From RHKX01 sp963826475 (GTDB taxonomy: Bacteria > Actinomycetota > Thermoleophilia > Solirubrobacterales > 70-9), in the NCBI GenBank assembly GCA_963826475.1, contig CAWGXC010000001.1, positions 62,001-126,000 on the forward strand: a stretch of DNA of 64,000 nt, given 5' to 3'. A model generated the notes under the pieces. It saw only the letters and a list, made by a program, of their open reading frames with translations. It was not told the DNA's origin and made no database searches. Below are positions 1-8,018 of the stretch, piece after piece; the first letter of the stretch is position 1, and each line of letters opens with the position of its first letter. The position numbers and the translations under genes are program-made.

Positions 1-671
1 AGCGCCGGTACCGCGAGATCGATTTCAAGCGGACCAAGGACGGGGTTCCCGCCAAGGTCGCGACGATCGAGTACGACCCGAACCGCACGACCTACATCGC
101 GCTGCTGCACTACGCCGACGGCGCCAAGGCCTACATGCTCGCTCCGGCCGGCGTGAAGGTCGGCGACGTGGTCTCCTCGGGCCCGGGCTCGGACATCCGC
201 CCGGGTAACGCGATGGAGCTCGGCGCGGTCCCGACCGGCACGATCGTCCACAACGTCGAGCTCAAGCCCGGCCAGGGTGGCCGCATGGGCCGCGCCGCCG
301 GCACCGCCATCCAGGTGGTCGCCAAGGACGGCGGCATGATCACCCTTCGCCTTCCCTCGTCGGAGATGCGCATGGTGCGCGCCGAGTGCCGGGCGACGAT
401 CGGTACGCTCTCCAACGCCGAGCACCAGAACGTGACCGTCGGCAAGGCCGGTCGCAGCCGCCACAAGGGCAAGCGCCCGCAGAGCCGCGGCATCGCGATG
501 AACCCGGTGGACCATCCGCACGGCGGCGGCGAGGCACATAAGGGCCCGGGCGGCCATCCGAAGACACCATGGGGCAAGCCGACGCTCGGCTATCGCACCC
601 GGAAGAAGAACAAGCAGTCCAGCGCGATGATCGTTCGCGGTCGCCGGCGCGGCAAGAAGAAGGGACGTTAA
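1..671 (+). CDS. rplB: 50S ribosomal protein L2, 5'-truncated by the window edge
   Basis: Open from the window start in the frame whose codons begin at position 3, and ending with TAA at 669-671. The readable part begins RRYREIDFKR and holds the L2 C-terminal RNA-binding region, including the conserved NPVDHPHGGGEG-like stretch near the end (NPVDHPHGGGEA here) and a basic tail. L2 binds 23S rRNA domain IV near the peptidyl-transferase centre and bridges the subunits. Gene order with rpsS and rplV downstream is the standard S10 operon. The N-terminus lies outside the window. Confidence 0.98.
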   Translation, partial: RRYREIDFKRTKDGVPAKVATIEYDPNRTTYIALLHYADGAKAYMLAPAGVKVGDVVSSGPGSDIRPGNAMELGAVPTGTIVHNVELKPGQGGRMGRAAGTAIQVVAKDGGMITLRLPSSEMRMVRAECRATIGTLSNAEHQNVTVGKAGRSRHKGKRPQSRGIAMNPVDHPHGGGEAHKGPGGHPKTPWGKPTLGYRTRKKNKQSSAMIVRGRRRGKKKGR

Positions 672-680
672 GAAACTTTC

Positions 681-956
681 ATGAGTCGATCGAGCAAAAA
701 AGGCCCCTACGTCGAGGAACGGCTGATGGCGCGCGTCGAGGCGATGAACGCCTCCGGCACCAAGCAGATGCTGAAGACGTGGTCGCGCCGCTCAACCGTG
801 TTCCCGGAGATGGTCGGTCACACGATCGCCGTCCACGACGGCCGCAAGCACGTGCCCGTGTTCGTCTCCGAGTCGATGGTCGGCCACAAGCTCGGCGAGT
901 TCGCTCCCACCCGCACCTTCCGCGCCCACTCCGGCAGGGCCAAGGAGGAGCGCTGA
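681..956 (+). CDS. rpsS: 30S ribosomal protein S19
   Basis: 91 residues, normal for S19, starting MSRSSKKGPYV. It contains the conserved core GHTIAVHDGRKHVPVFV and the GHKLGEFAPTRTF region. S19 sits in the 30S head with S13 near the A-site. It lies 9 bases after rplB, and its stop overlaps the rplV start by one base (TGATG), so the two are probably translationally coupled. Confidence 0.98.
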   Translation: MSRSSKKGPYVEERLMARVEAMNASGTKQMLKTWSRRSTVFPEMVGHTIAVHDGRKHVPVFVSESMVGHKLGEFAPTRTFRAHSGRAKEER

Positions 957-1336
957 TGGCCGCCGCCAAGACCAGGACGCCCGCCGAGGCTCCGATCGTC
1001 CAGGCGAAGGCGCGCTACGTGCGCACCGCTCCCCGCAAGGTCCGCGTCGTCGCCGACCAGATTCGCGGCATGGAGGTCGAGCGAGCGATCGCGTTGCTCA
1101 CCTTCTCCTCGCGCGGCGCCTCGGTGCCCGTCCTCAAGCTTCTCCGCTCGGCAGCCGCGAACGCCGAGAACAACAACGATCTCGACCCCGAGGAGCTGCG
1201 GATCGCCAGCATCTCCGTGGACGAGGGGCCGACGATGCGACGATTCCGCCCCCGCGCCCGTGGCCGCGCGACCCGCATCGAGAAGCGCAGCTGCCACATC
1301 AACATCGCCCTCACCCCGATTCCCGACGCCGACTGA
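956..1336 (+). CDS. rplV: 50S ribosomal protein L22
   Basis: 126 residues from the ATG at 956, chosen because it overlaps the rpsS stop and gives the normal L22 length. The frame stays open further upstream but that part has no L22 similarity. The conserved C-terminal hairpin that lines the exit tunnel is visible as PTMRRFRPRARGRATRI, followed by the typical SCHINIALT end. S10 operon member. Confidence 0.97.
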   Translation: MAAAKTRTPAEAPIVQAKARYVRTAPRKVRVVADQIRGMEVERAIALLTFSSRGASVPVLKLLRSAAANAENNNDLDPEELRIASISVDEGPTMRRFRPRARGRATRIEKRSCHINIALTPIPDAD

Positions 1337-1350
1337 GAGAGATTTAGTCA

Positions 1351-2241
1351 ATGGGACAGAAGATCAACCCCGAAGGCTTTCGAGTCGGCTACATCCATGA
1401 CTGGAAGTCGAACTGGTTCGATGAGCGCAACTTTGCCGACGCCCTCGTCGAGGACGTTCAGATCCGTGCCCACATCGAGGGCAAGCTCGCACACGCCGGG
1501 CTCTCCGACATCGAGATCCGCAAGCAGCGCGGCGAGGTGACCGTCGACATCCACACGGCCCGCCCGGGGATCGTGATCGGCAAGTCCGGCTCCGAGGTCG
1601 ACGCGCTGCGCCGCGAGCTGCACAAGCTCACCGGCAAGCCGGTCCGGGTCAACATCCGTGAGATCAAGCGACCGGAGCTCGACGCGAAGCTGGTCGCTCA
1701 GTCGATCGCCGAGCAGCTCGAGGGACGGGTCGCCTTCCGCCGCGCCATGAAGCGCGCGCTGACGTCCGCGATGCGCTCCGGCGCCAAGGGCGTGAAGGTC
1801 CAGGTCTCCGGTCGCCTCGGCGGTTCTGAGATGGCCCGCACCGAGGGCTACTCCGACGGTCGCGTCCCGCTGCACACCCTGCGCGCGGACATCGACTACG
1901 GCTTCGTCGAGGCCAAGACGACGACCGGCCGGATCGGCGTGAAGTGCTGGATCAACAAGGGCGAGGTCATGCCCGAGGGTTACGGCGCCGGTCCCGAAGA
2001 GGATCTCGGCGGCCGCGGTCGCCGACCGGGCGAGCGCCCCGACCGACGTCCGGGCCAGCAGGCCGGCGGTGCCGGCGGCGGCGGAGGCCAGCGCGGCGGC
2101 AGCGGTGGCGGCCAGCGTGGCGGCGGCGGCCAGCGTGGCGGCGGCAACCGTGGCGGCGGCCCGGCTCCGAGCGGCGGCCCGAACGCCGGCGGCGCGGCGC
2201 GCCAGAAGCGCCCCGATCCCGCCTCGGGAGGACGTTCGTAG
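1351..2241 (+). CDS. rpsC: 30S ribosomal protein S3 with Gly/Arg-rich C-terminal extension
   Basis: 296 residues. The first ~210 are a standard S3 (MGQKINPEGFRVGYI start, a KH domain with VDIHTARPGIVIGKSG, then the S3 C-terminal domain). The remaining ~85 are a low-complexity tail rich in Gly, Arg, Gln and Pro with repeated QRGGGG-type units from about base 2030. S3 is at the mRNA entry channel; an RGG-like tail there could contact RNA, but that is inference. It directly abuts rplP (stop at 2241, ATG at 2242). Confidence 0.97.
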   Translation: MGQKINPEGFRVGYIHDWKSNWFDERNFADALVEDVQIRAHIEGKLAHAGLSDIEIRKQRGEVTVDIHTARPGIVIGKSGSEVDALRRELHKLTGKPVRVNIREIKRPELDAKLVAQSIAEQLEGRVAFRRAMKRALTSAMRSGAKGVKVQVSGRLGGSEMARTEGYSDGRVPLHTLRADIDYGFVEAKTTTGRIGVKCWINKGEVMPEGYGAGPEEDLGGRGRRPGERPDRRPGQQAGGAGGGGGQRGGSGGGQRGGGGQRGGGNRGGGPAPSGGPNAGGAARQKRPDPASGGRS

Positions 2242-2651
<410 letters not shown>

Positions 2652-2655
<4 letters not shown>

Positions 2656-2861
2656 AGGCCGGCGAAGTCCATGCGCTCGGTGATACCGAGCTCGTCGAGG
2701 CGCTCAAGGACGCGCGGCGCGAGTCGTTCAACCTGCGGCTGCGCAACGCCACGGGTGAGCTCGAGAACAGCTCGCGCCTGGGATACAGCCGCCGAGATGT
2801 CGCCCGACTTCTGACCGTCGCAAAACAGCGCGGCATCGACCTCGAGAGGGAACTGAAGTAG
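2652..2861 (+). CDS. rpmC: 50S ribosomal protein L29
   Basis: 69 residues from a GTG at 2652 that overlaps the rplP stop (GTGA). Predicted all-helical protein with the L29 pattern ELVEALKDARRESFNLRLR. L29 lies at the polypeptide tunnel exit with L23. The start is fixed by the overlap and by the normal family length. Confidence 0.95.
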
Positions 2862-2863
2862 AG

Positions 2864-3577
2864 ATGGCTGAAGAAGAAGAGAAGACCGCAACCGAAGAGA
2901 CACCCGAGCCGGCCGCGGAGGCGGAAGCCCCCGAGGAGCCCGCGGGCGACACGCCGCGCGAAGCTGCCGACGAGGCCGCGGACGTCGAGGTCGACGAGGC
3001 CCCCGAGCCGGAGCCCGAAGCTGCGCCGGAGCCGGAAGCTGAGCCCGAGGCCGAAGCTGCGCCGGAGCCCGCGCCGGCCCCTGCCGCGAAGAAGGCCGAG
3101 CCCACCGAGCCCGCTGAGGTCATCTCGCCCAAGGAACGCCGCACGCGCAAGCGCTCGGCACATACCGGCGAGGCCGGACCCGCTTTGACCACCGAGGAGC
3201 GCATCAAGCGTCGCGAGGAAGGCCGTGCCCGCAAGGCCGCGGAGCGCCGTCGCTACCGCACCGGCAGGGGAGCCGCCCGCAAGGCGGCCGTGCCGACCGA
3301 CGGCGGCACCCCGCCGGCCGAGCGTGAGCCCGGCAACCCGAAGGTCCGCCAGGGGATGGTCGTCTCATCGAAGATGGACAAGACCATCACCGTCCGCGTC
3401 GAGAGCGCTCGCAGGCACCCCGCCTACGAGAAGATCATGCGGAGCTCGAAGATGTACCACGCGCACGACGAGCGCAACGAGGCCGGTCCAGGCGACACGG
3501 TTCGCCTGATCGAGACCCGCCCGATGTCGAAGACCAAGCACTGGCGGCTGACCGAAATCCTCGAGCGGGCGAAGTAG
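2864..3577 (+). CDS. rpsQ: 30S ribosomal protein S17 with ~155-residue low-complexity N-terminal extension
   Basis: 237 residues, compared with 80-90 for a usual S17. The S17 core is the last ~80 residues (from KVRQGMVVSSKMDKTITV to the TKHWRLTEILERAK end). Before it are a strongly acidic Ala/Glu/Pro-rich stretch (about residues 1-85) and a basic Arg/Lys-rich stretch (about 88-150). The ATG at 2864 is 2 bases after the rpmC stop. An internal ATG near 3354 could give a shorter S17 but would cut into the core, so the long form is preferred. The role of the extension is unknown. Confidence 0.9.
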   Translation: MAEEEEKTATEETPEPAAEAEAPEEPAGDTPREAADEAADVEVDEAPEPEPEAAPEPEAEPEAEAAPEPAPAPAAKKAEPTEPAEVISPKERRTRKRSAHTGEAGPALTTEERIKRREEGRARKAAERRRYRTGRGAARKAAVPTDGGTPPAEREPGNPKVRQGMVVSSKMDKTITVRVESARRHPAYEKIMRSSKMYHAHDERNEAGPGDTVRLIETRPMSKTKHWRLTEILERAK

Positions 3578-3590
3578 GGGGGAGGCTCTA

Positions 3591-3959
3591 GTGATTCAGC
3601 AGGAGTCAAGGCTCAAGGTCGCCGACAACTCGGGTGCACGGGAGATCCTCTGCATCCGGGTCAAGGGAGGCCACCATCGCCGCTACGCGAGCGTCGGCGA
3701 CGTGATCACCGCAACGGTCAAGCAGGCGACCCCGCGCGGCGGCGTCCGCAAGGGCGAGGTCGTCCAGGCCGTCGTCGTCCGCACCCGCAAGTCGATCGGC
3801 CGCAACGACGGCACCTACATCAGCTTCGACGAGAACGCGGCGGTCCTCATCGACCCCCAGAACAACCCGCGTGGGACGCGCATCTTCGGCCCGGTGGCCC
3901 GCGAGCTCCGCGAGCGCTCCTTCATGAAGATCGTCTCGCTCGCGCCGGAGGTGCTGTAG
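3591..3959 (+). CDS. rplN: 50S ribosomal protein L14
   Basis: 122 residues from a GTG start, preceded by a GGGGGGAGG ribosome-binding site at about 3577-3585. It has the L14 hallmarks MIQQESRLKVADNSGAREI and the closing REFMKIVSLAPEVL-like end (RSFMKIVSLAPEVL). L14 contacts 16S rRNA in an inter-subunit bridge. Standard spc operon position. Confidence 0.98.
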   Translation: MIQQESRLKVADNSGAREILCIRVKGGHHRRYASVGDVITATVKQATPRGGVRKGEVVQAVVVRTRKSIGRNDGTYISFDENAAVLIDPQNNPRGTRIFGPVARELRERSFMKIVSLAPEVL

Positions 3960-3961
3960 CG

Positions 3962-4291
3962 ATGCCCAAGAGCATGCGAATCCGCTCCGACGACCACGTG
4001 CTCGTGGTGTCCGGCAAGGACAAGGGCAAGAAGGGCAAGGTCATCCGCGTCGACCCCAAGCGCCGCAAGGTCTTCGTCGAGAATTTGAACATCGTCAAGC
4101 GCCACCAACGGGCGACGTCCGTGAAGGAAGGCAACCAAGCTGGCATCATCGAGAAGGAAGGACCGATCGACATCTCCAACGTCGTCCTTCTCGACCCCGC
4201 CGACAACCAGCCGACCAAGGTGGGAGTGCGCAAGGCCGACGACGGCTCGCGCCAGCGCTTCTCCAAGCGCACCGACAAGGCAATTGACTGA
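3962..4291 (+). CDS. rplX: 50S ribosomal protein L24
   Basis: 109 residues. The KOW motif is clear near the N-terminus (DHVLVVSGKDKGKKGKV), followed by VENLNIVKRHQR. L24 is an assembly initiator for the 50S subunit. ATG is 2 bases after the rplN stop. Confidence 0.97.
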   Translation: MPKSMRIRSDDHVLVVSGKDKGKKGKVIRVDPKRRKVFVENLNIVKRHQRATSVKEGNQAGIIEKEGPIDISNVVLLDPADNQPTKVGVRKADDGSRQRFSKRTDKAID

Positions 4292-4302
4292 ATAGGAACA
4301 CG

Positions 4303-5070
4303 ATGGAAGCTGCGACACAGACACCCGAATCTCCGAGCCAGGCGGCCGTGCCGCCGCGGCTGCGCGAGCGCTACCACGCGGAGATCGCCCCGGCGCTGAC
4401 GAAGAAGTTCGGCTACTCGTCGGCGATGCAGATCCCGCGCCTGGTCAAGGTGACGGTGAACATGGGAACCGGCTCCTCGCCGACCCTCGATGACGCGACC
4501 GCCGAGATCATGACCATCACCGGGCAGCGCCCGAACGTGCGTCGCGCCCGCAAGTCGATCGCCGCCTTCAAGCTGCGCGAGGGAATGCCGGTCGGCGTCG
4601 CCGTGACGCTGCGCGGCGCCCGGATGTGGGAGTTCGTCGACCGTCTGGTCTCGATCTCGATCCCCCGGATCCGCGATTTCCGCGGGCTCAACGCGCGCTC
4701 CTTCGACGGACGCGGCAACTACTCGATGGGCGTTCGCGAGCAGCTGATCTTCCCCGAGATCAATTACGACTCGGTCAAGGAGACCCGCGGCCTCGACATC
4801 GCGGTCTCGACCACGGCCACCACCGACGAGGAGGGCTTCGAGCTGCTTCTCGCGCTCGGCTTCCCCTTCCAGCAGGAGGGCCGCCCCGGCGGCGCCAGCG
4901 CCGAGGAGGCCGAAGCGGCCGCGGAAGAGGTCCGCAAGGAGGAGGCGCGCCAGCGCGCCGAGGCCGAGCAGGCCGCGCTCGAGCAGCTGAAGGAAGAGAA
5001 CCCGGAGGCGTACGAGAAGCCCGAGCCCACCGATGAAGACGAAGCTTCCGATGACGGAGAAGAGGAGTAG
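4303..5070 (+). CDS. rplE: 50S ribosomal protein L5 with acidic C-terminal extension
   Basis: 255 residues against about 180 for a usual L5. The core (residues ~20-190) has RLRERYHAEIAPAL, the TGQRPNVRRARKSIA region and the RDFRGLNARSFDGRGNYSMG segment. The last ~65 residues are Glu/Ala-rich and probably coiled coil, ending in a run of Asp and Glu. L5 binds 5S rRNA and contacts P-site tRNA. The stop abuts the rpsN start. Confidence 0.96.
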   Translation: MEAATQTPESPSQAAVPPRLRERYHAEIAPALTKKFGYSSAMQIPRLVKVTVNMGTGSSPTLDDATAEIMTITGQRPNVRRARKSIAAFKLREGMPVGVAVTLRGARMWEFVDRLVSISIPRIRDFRGLNARSFDGRGNYSMGVREQLIFPEINYDSVKETRGLDIAVSTTATTDEEGFELLLALGFPFQQEGRPGGASAEEAEAAAEEVRKEEARQRAEAEQAALEQLKEENPEAYEKPEPTDEDEASDDGEEE

Positions 5071-5256
5071 ATGGCCAAGACCTCACAATGGGTGAAGCAG
5101 CAGCGTGGCTCGAAGTTCAAGGCCCGCAACTACAACCGCTGCCGCAAGTGCGGACGCTCGCGCGCCGTCTACCGCAAGTTCGGCCTCTGCCGCATCTGCT
5201 TGCGCGAAGCCGCCCACAAGGGCTACGTCCCCGGCATGACCAAGTCGAGCTGGTAG
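5071..5256 (+). CDS. rpsN: 30S ribosomal protein S14, zinc-binding type Z
   Basis: 61 residues, the short zinc-binding form of S14. Two CxxC pairs are visible (CRKCG and CRICL), which form the zinc ribbon. S14 completes the 30S head. ATG directly follows the rplE TAG. Confidence 0.98.
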   Translation: MAKTSQWVKQQRGSKFKARNYNRCRKCGRSRAVYRKFGLCRICLREAAHKGYVPGMTKSSW

Positions 5257-5270
5257 AGGACTGATCGCCA

Positions 5271-5666
5271 ATGATGACCGACCCAATTTCCGATTACCTG
5301 ACCCGTGTGCGCAACGGCCTCCGTGCCGACCACACCGACGTCGAGATGCCCGCATCGCGGCTGAAGAAGGAGATCAGCAGGATCCTCGTCGAGCAGGGCT
5401 ACGTGACCTCCTACGAGGTCGAGCCCACCGCGGTCGGCGAGTCGATCCGGATCCAGCTCAAGTACACCGACGATCGTGACCCCGTGATCCAGGGCCTGAG
5501 GCGCATCTCGCGGCCGGGTCGCCGGCGCTACGTCGGCAGCGATTCGCTGCCGCGCGTGCAGGGCGGCATGGGCACTGCGATCATCTCAACCTCGACCGGA
5601 GTGATGACCGGTCACGAGGCCAAGCAGGCGGGCGTCGGCGGCGAAGTCGTTGCCTACGTCTGGTAG
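5271..5666 (+). CDS. rpsH: 30S ribosomal protein S8
   Basis: 131 residues from MMTDPISDYLTRVRNG. The C-terminal RNA-binding signature is STSTGVMTGHEAKQAGVGGEVVAYVW, split here as STSTGVMTGHEAK and GVGGEVVAYVW. S8 binds the central domain of 16S rRNA and, in E. coli, represses the spc operon; that control is not demonstrated here. Confidence 0.98.
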   Translation: MMTDPISDYLTRVRNGLRADHTDVEMPASRLKKEISRILVEQGYVTSYEVEPTAVGESIRIQLKYTDDRDPVIQGLRRISRPGRRRYVGSDSLPRVQGGMGTAIISTSTGVMTGHEAKQAGVGGEVVAYVW

Positions 5667-5696
5667 CTCGGGCACCCACGACCACATCTTCAGATC

Positions 5697-6230
5697 ATGA
5701 GCAGAATCGGAAACAAGCCAATTGATATCCCCGCGGGCGTCACCATCGACGTCGGGCCGGGTCGCGTCACCGTGAACGGTCCCAAGGGCGAGCTCGTCCA
5801 GGTGATCAGCCCGGCGATGGAGGTCAAGGTCGACGGCGACGTTCTGACCGTGGCCCGCCCGACCGATCGCGGGCCGCACAAGGCCCTGCACGGCCTGACC
5901 CGCAGCCTGATCGCGAACATGGTCGAGGGCGTCACCAACGGCTTCGAGAAGCGCCTGGAGATCCAGGGCGTCGGCTACCGGGCCAAGCCGGCGGGCAAGT
6001 CGCTCGAGCTCTCGCTCGGCTTCTCGCATCCGGTCAGCGTCCAGGCCCCCGAGGGAATCGACTTCGAGGTGCCGATCCCGACTCAGGTCATCGTTCGGGG
6101 CATCGACAAGCAGCTCGTCGGAGAGATCGCCGCGCAGATCCGCCGCCACCGGCCGCCGGAGCCCTACAAGGGCAAGGGCGTCAGGTACGCGGACGAGATC
6201 GTCCGCCGCAAGGTCGGAAAGCGCGCGTAG
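5697..6230 (+). CDS. rplF: 50S ribosomal protein L6
   Basis: 177 residues starting MSRIGNKPIDIPAGV, with the two repeated L6 domains and the C-terminal signature RRHRPPEPYKGKGVRYADE. L6 lies near the sarcin-ricin loop and factor-binding site. Confidence 0.98.
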   Translation: MSRIGNKPIDIPAGVTIDVGPGRVTVNGPKGELVQVISPAMEVKVDGDVLTVARPTDRGPHKALHGLTRSLIANMVEGVTNGFEKRLEIQGVGYRAKPAGKSLELSLGFSHPVSVQAPEGIDFEVPIPTQVIVRGIDKQLVGEIAAQIRRHRPPEPYKGKGVRYADEIVRRKVGKRA

Positions 6231-6242
6231 AAGGAGCTCAAG

Positions 6243-6596
6243 ATGGCAATTAAGTCCCCAGAACAGAGAAGGCTGCGCCGCCGCCGCCGCGTCCGCGCGA
6301 AGATCCGCGGCAGCGCCGAACGCCCGCGGCTCGCGATCTACCGGTCCAACCGCGGCCTGTACGCGCAGCTGATCGACGACGACGCCGGACGCACCCTCGC
6401 CCAGACCAGCTGGAACGAGGACGAGATCCGCAAGCTGGACACGTCCGAGCGCGCCAGGCGCGCCGGCGAGCTGATCGCCGAGCGGGCCAAGGCCGCCGGC
6501 GTGGAAACCTGTGTCTTCGATCGCGGTGGATACCGCTACCACGGGCGCATCGCCGCCCTCGCGACCGGCGCCCGGGATGCCGGCCTGCGATTCTGA
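6243..6596 (+). CDS. rplR: 50S ribosomal protein L18
   Basis: 117 residues. It has the basic N-terminal arm (RRLRRRRRVRAKIRG), the PRLAIYRSNRGLYAQLIDD core and the closing FDRGGYRYHGRIAALA. L18 binds 5S rRNA together with L5. A GGAG-type site precedes the ATG (aaggagctcaag). Confidence 0.98.
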   Translation: MAIKSPEQRRLRRRRRVRAKIRGSAERPRLAIYRSNRGLYAQLIDDDAGRTLAQTSWNEDEIRKLDTSERARRAGELIAERAKAAGVETCVFDRGGYRYHGRIAALATGARDAGLRF

Positions 6597-6631
6597 CGAC
6601 CGCCCCCTATTAGTTACCTGACTAGGAGCCG

Positions 6632-7339
6632 ATGAACCGAGACGCTGAAAGAGTTAGCCCGCAGGGCCTCGACCTGCAGGAGCGAGTGATCGAGATCAAC
6701 CGCGTGGCGAAGGTCGTCAAGGGCGGTCGACGCTTCTCGTTCACCGCCCTGGTGGCCGTCGGCGACGAGAACGACGTCGTCGGGATCGGCTACGGGAAGG
6801 CCCGCGAGGTTCCCCTCGCGATCCAGAAGGCCGTCGAGAACGCCCGCAAGGACCTGATCCGGGTTCCGAAGTACGGGCAGACGCTTCCACATCGGACCAT
6901 CGGCCGCTTCGGCGCCGGTCACGTTGTGCTGCGCCCGGCCAGCGAGGGAACCGGGGTGATCGCCGGCGGCGGCGTTCGCGCGGTGCTCGAGCTCGGCGGG
7001 ATCCGCGACGTCCTGACCAAGTCGATCGGCACCAACAACCCGATCAACCAGGTCAAGGCGACGATGGCGGGGCTCAAGGGCCTGCGCAAGCCCGAGGACG
7101 TCGCCGATCTCCGCGGCATCTCGATTCGCCAGGTGCTCGGCCTTCCGAAGAATCAGAAGAAGGCTGAGGATCCCGAGGCTGAGACAGCACCCGATCCCGT
7201 CTCCGTAGTCGTCGGCGCGGACGCCGAGCAGGCTGCGGCAGACGCCGAGATCGACGCTGACAAGGCCGCGACCAAGGATGCCCACGACCAGGGCGATCCG
7301 GCCGCGACCAAGGCCAAGGATCCCGAGGAGAACTCCTGA
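6632..7339 (+). CDS. rpsE: 30S ribosomal protein S5 with acidic C-terminal extension
   Basis: 235 residues; the usual length is about 165-200. The core has LQERVIEINRVAKVVKGGRR and the GFGKAREVP-type loop (GYGKAREVPLAIQKA). The last ~55 residues are a low-complexity Ala/Asp/Glu/Lys tail. S5 affects decoding accuracy and mRNA unwinding. The stop overlaps the rpmD start by one base. Confidence 0.97.
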   Translation: MNRDAERVSPQGLDLQERVIEINRVAKVVKGGRRFSFTALVAVGDENDVVGIGYGKAREVPLAIQKAVENARKDLIRVPKYGQTLPHRTIGRFGAGHVVLRPASEGTGVIAGGGVRAVLELGGIRDVLTKSIGTNNPINQVKATMAGLKGLRKPEDVADLRGISIRQVLGLPKNQKKAEDPEAETAPDPVSVVVGADAEQAAADAEIDADKAATKDAHDQGDPAATKAKDPEENS

Positions 7340-7521
7340 TGGCCGAGGTGCTCATCCGGCAGGTCAAGTCCGCAAGCGGCTCCAGCCCGCGCCAGCGCGA
7401 CACGCTCCGCACCCTCCGGCTCGGCCGGATCGGCAAGGAGACGAAGCGCACCGACGACGTGCATCTGCGCGGGTTGCTGCGCAAGGTCGAACACCTCGTG
7501 ATCGTGGAGGAGGCTTCCTGA
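7339..7521 (+). CDS. rpmD: 50S ribosomal protein L30
   Basis: 60 residues, normal length, with the L30 pattern VLIRQVKSASG, RQRDTLRTLRLGRIGK and LRGLLRKVEHLV. Start and stop both overlap neighbours by one base (TGATG), typical of tight coupling in this operon. Confidence 0.97.
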   Translation: MAEVLIRQVKSASGSSPRQRDTLRTLRLGRIGKETKRTDDVHLRGLLRKVEHLVIVEEAS

Positions 7522-8015
7522 TGGCCCGCATCGAACCCGCCGACATCGGCCTCGAGAACCTCAGCCCCAAGCCGGGCACCCGCAAGAACCGCAAGCGCGT
7601 CGGCCGTGGCCACGGCTCCGGCATGGGCAAGACGTCCGGCCGCGGCCACAAGGGCCAGGGCTCGCGCGCGGGAGCGAAGCGCAACGTCGGCCATGAGGGC
7701 GGACAGAACCCGATCCACATGCGGATGCGCAAGCTGCGCGGCCCGAACAAGAAGATGTCGATGCCCTTCGAGAAGTTCCGGACGCACACGCAGCCGGTCA
7801 ACCTCGCGACCCTCGAGGAGCGCTTCGACGACGGCGCCGAGGTGACGCCCGCGAGCCTCAAGGCGGCCGGTCTCGCGACCCGCAAGCATCCGGTCAAGAT
7901 CCTCGGCAACGGCGATCTCAGCAAGAAGCTCACCGTCAAGGTTCACGGCTGCAGCGCGACCGCTCGCGAGAAGATCGAAGCCGCCGGCGGCAGCATCGAG
8001 ATCCTGGACACCTAG
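7521..8015 (+). CDS. rplO: 50S ribosomal protein L15
   Basis: 164 residues from the ATG at 7521 overlapping the rpmD stop. The signature Gly/Arg-rich N-terminal segment (KRVGRGHGSGMGKTSGRGHKGQ) and the VHGCSATAREKIEAAGGS end identify L15. The frame is open further upstream, but that part is unrelated sequence read through rpsE and rpmD. Confidence 0.97.
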   Translation: MARIEPADIGLENLSPKPGTRKNRKRVGRGHGSGMGKTSGRGHKGQGSRAGAKRNVGHEGGQNPIHMRMRKLRGPNKKMSMPFEKFRTHTQPVNLATLEERFDDGAEVTPASLKAAGLATRKHPVKILGNGDLSKKLTVKVHGCSATAREKIEAAGGSIEILDT

Positions 8016-8018
8016 TCG

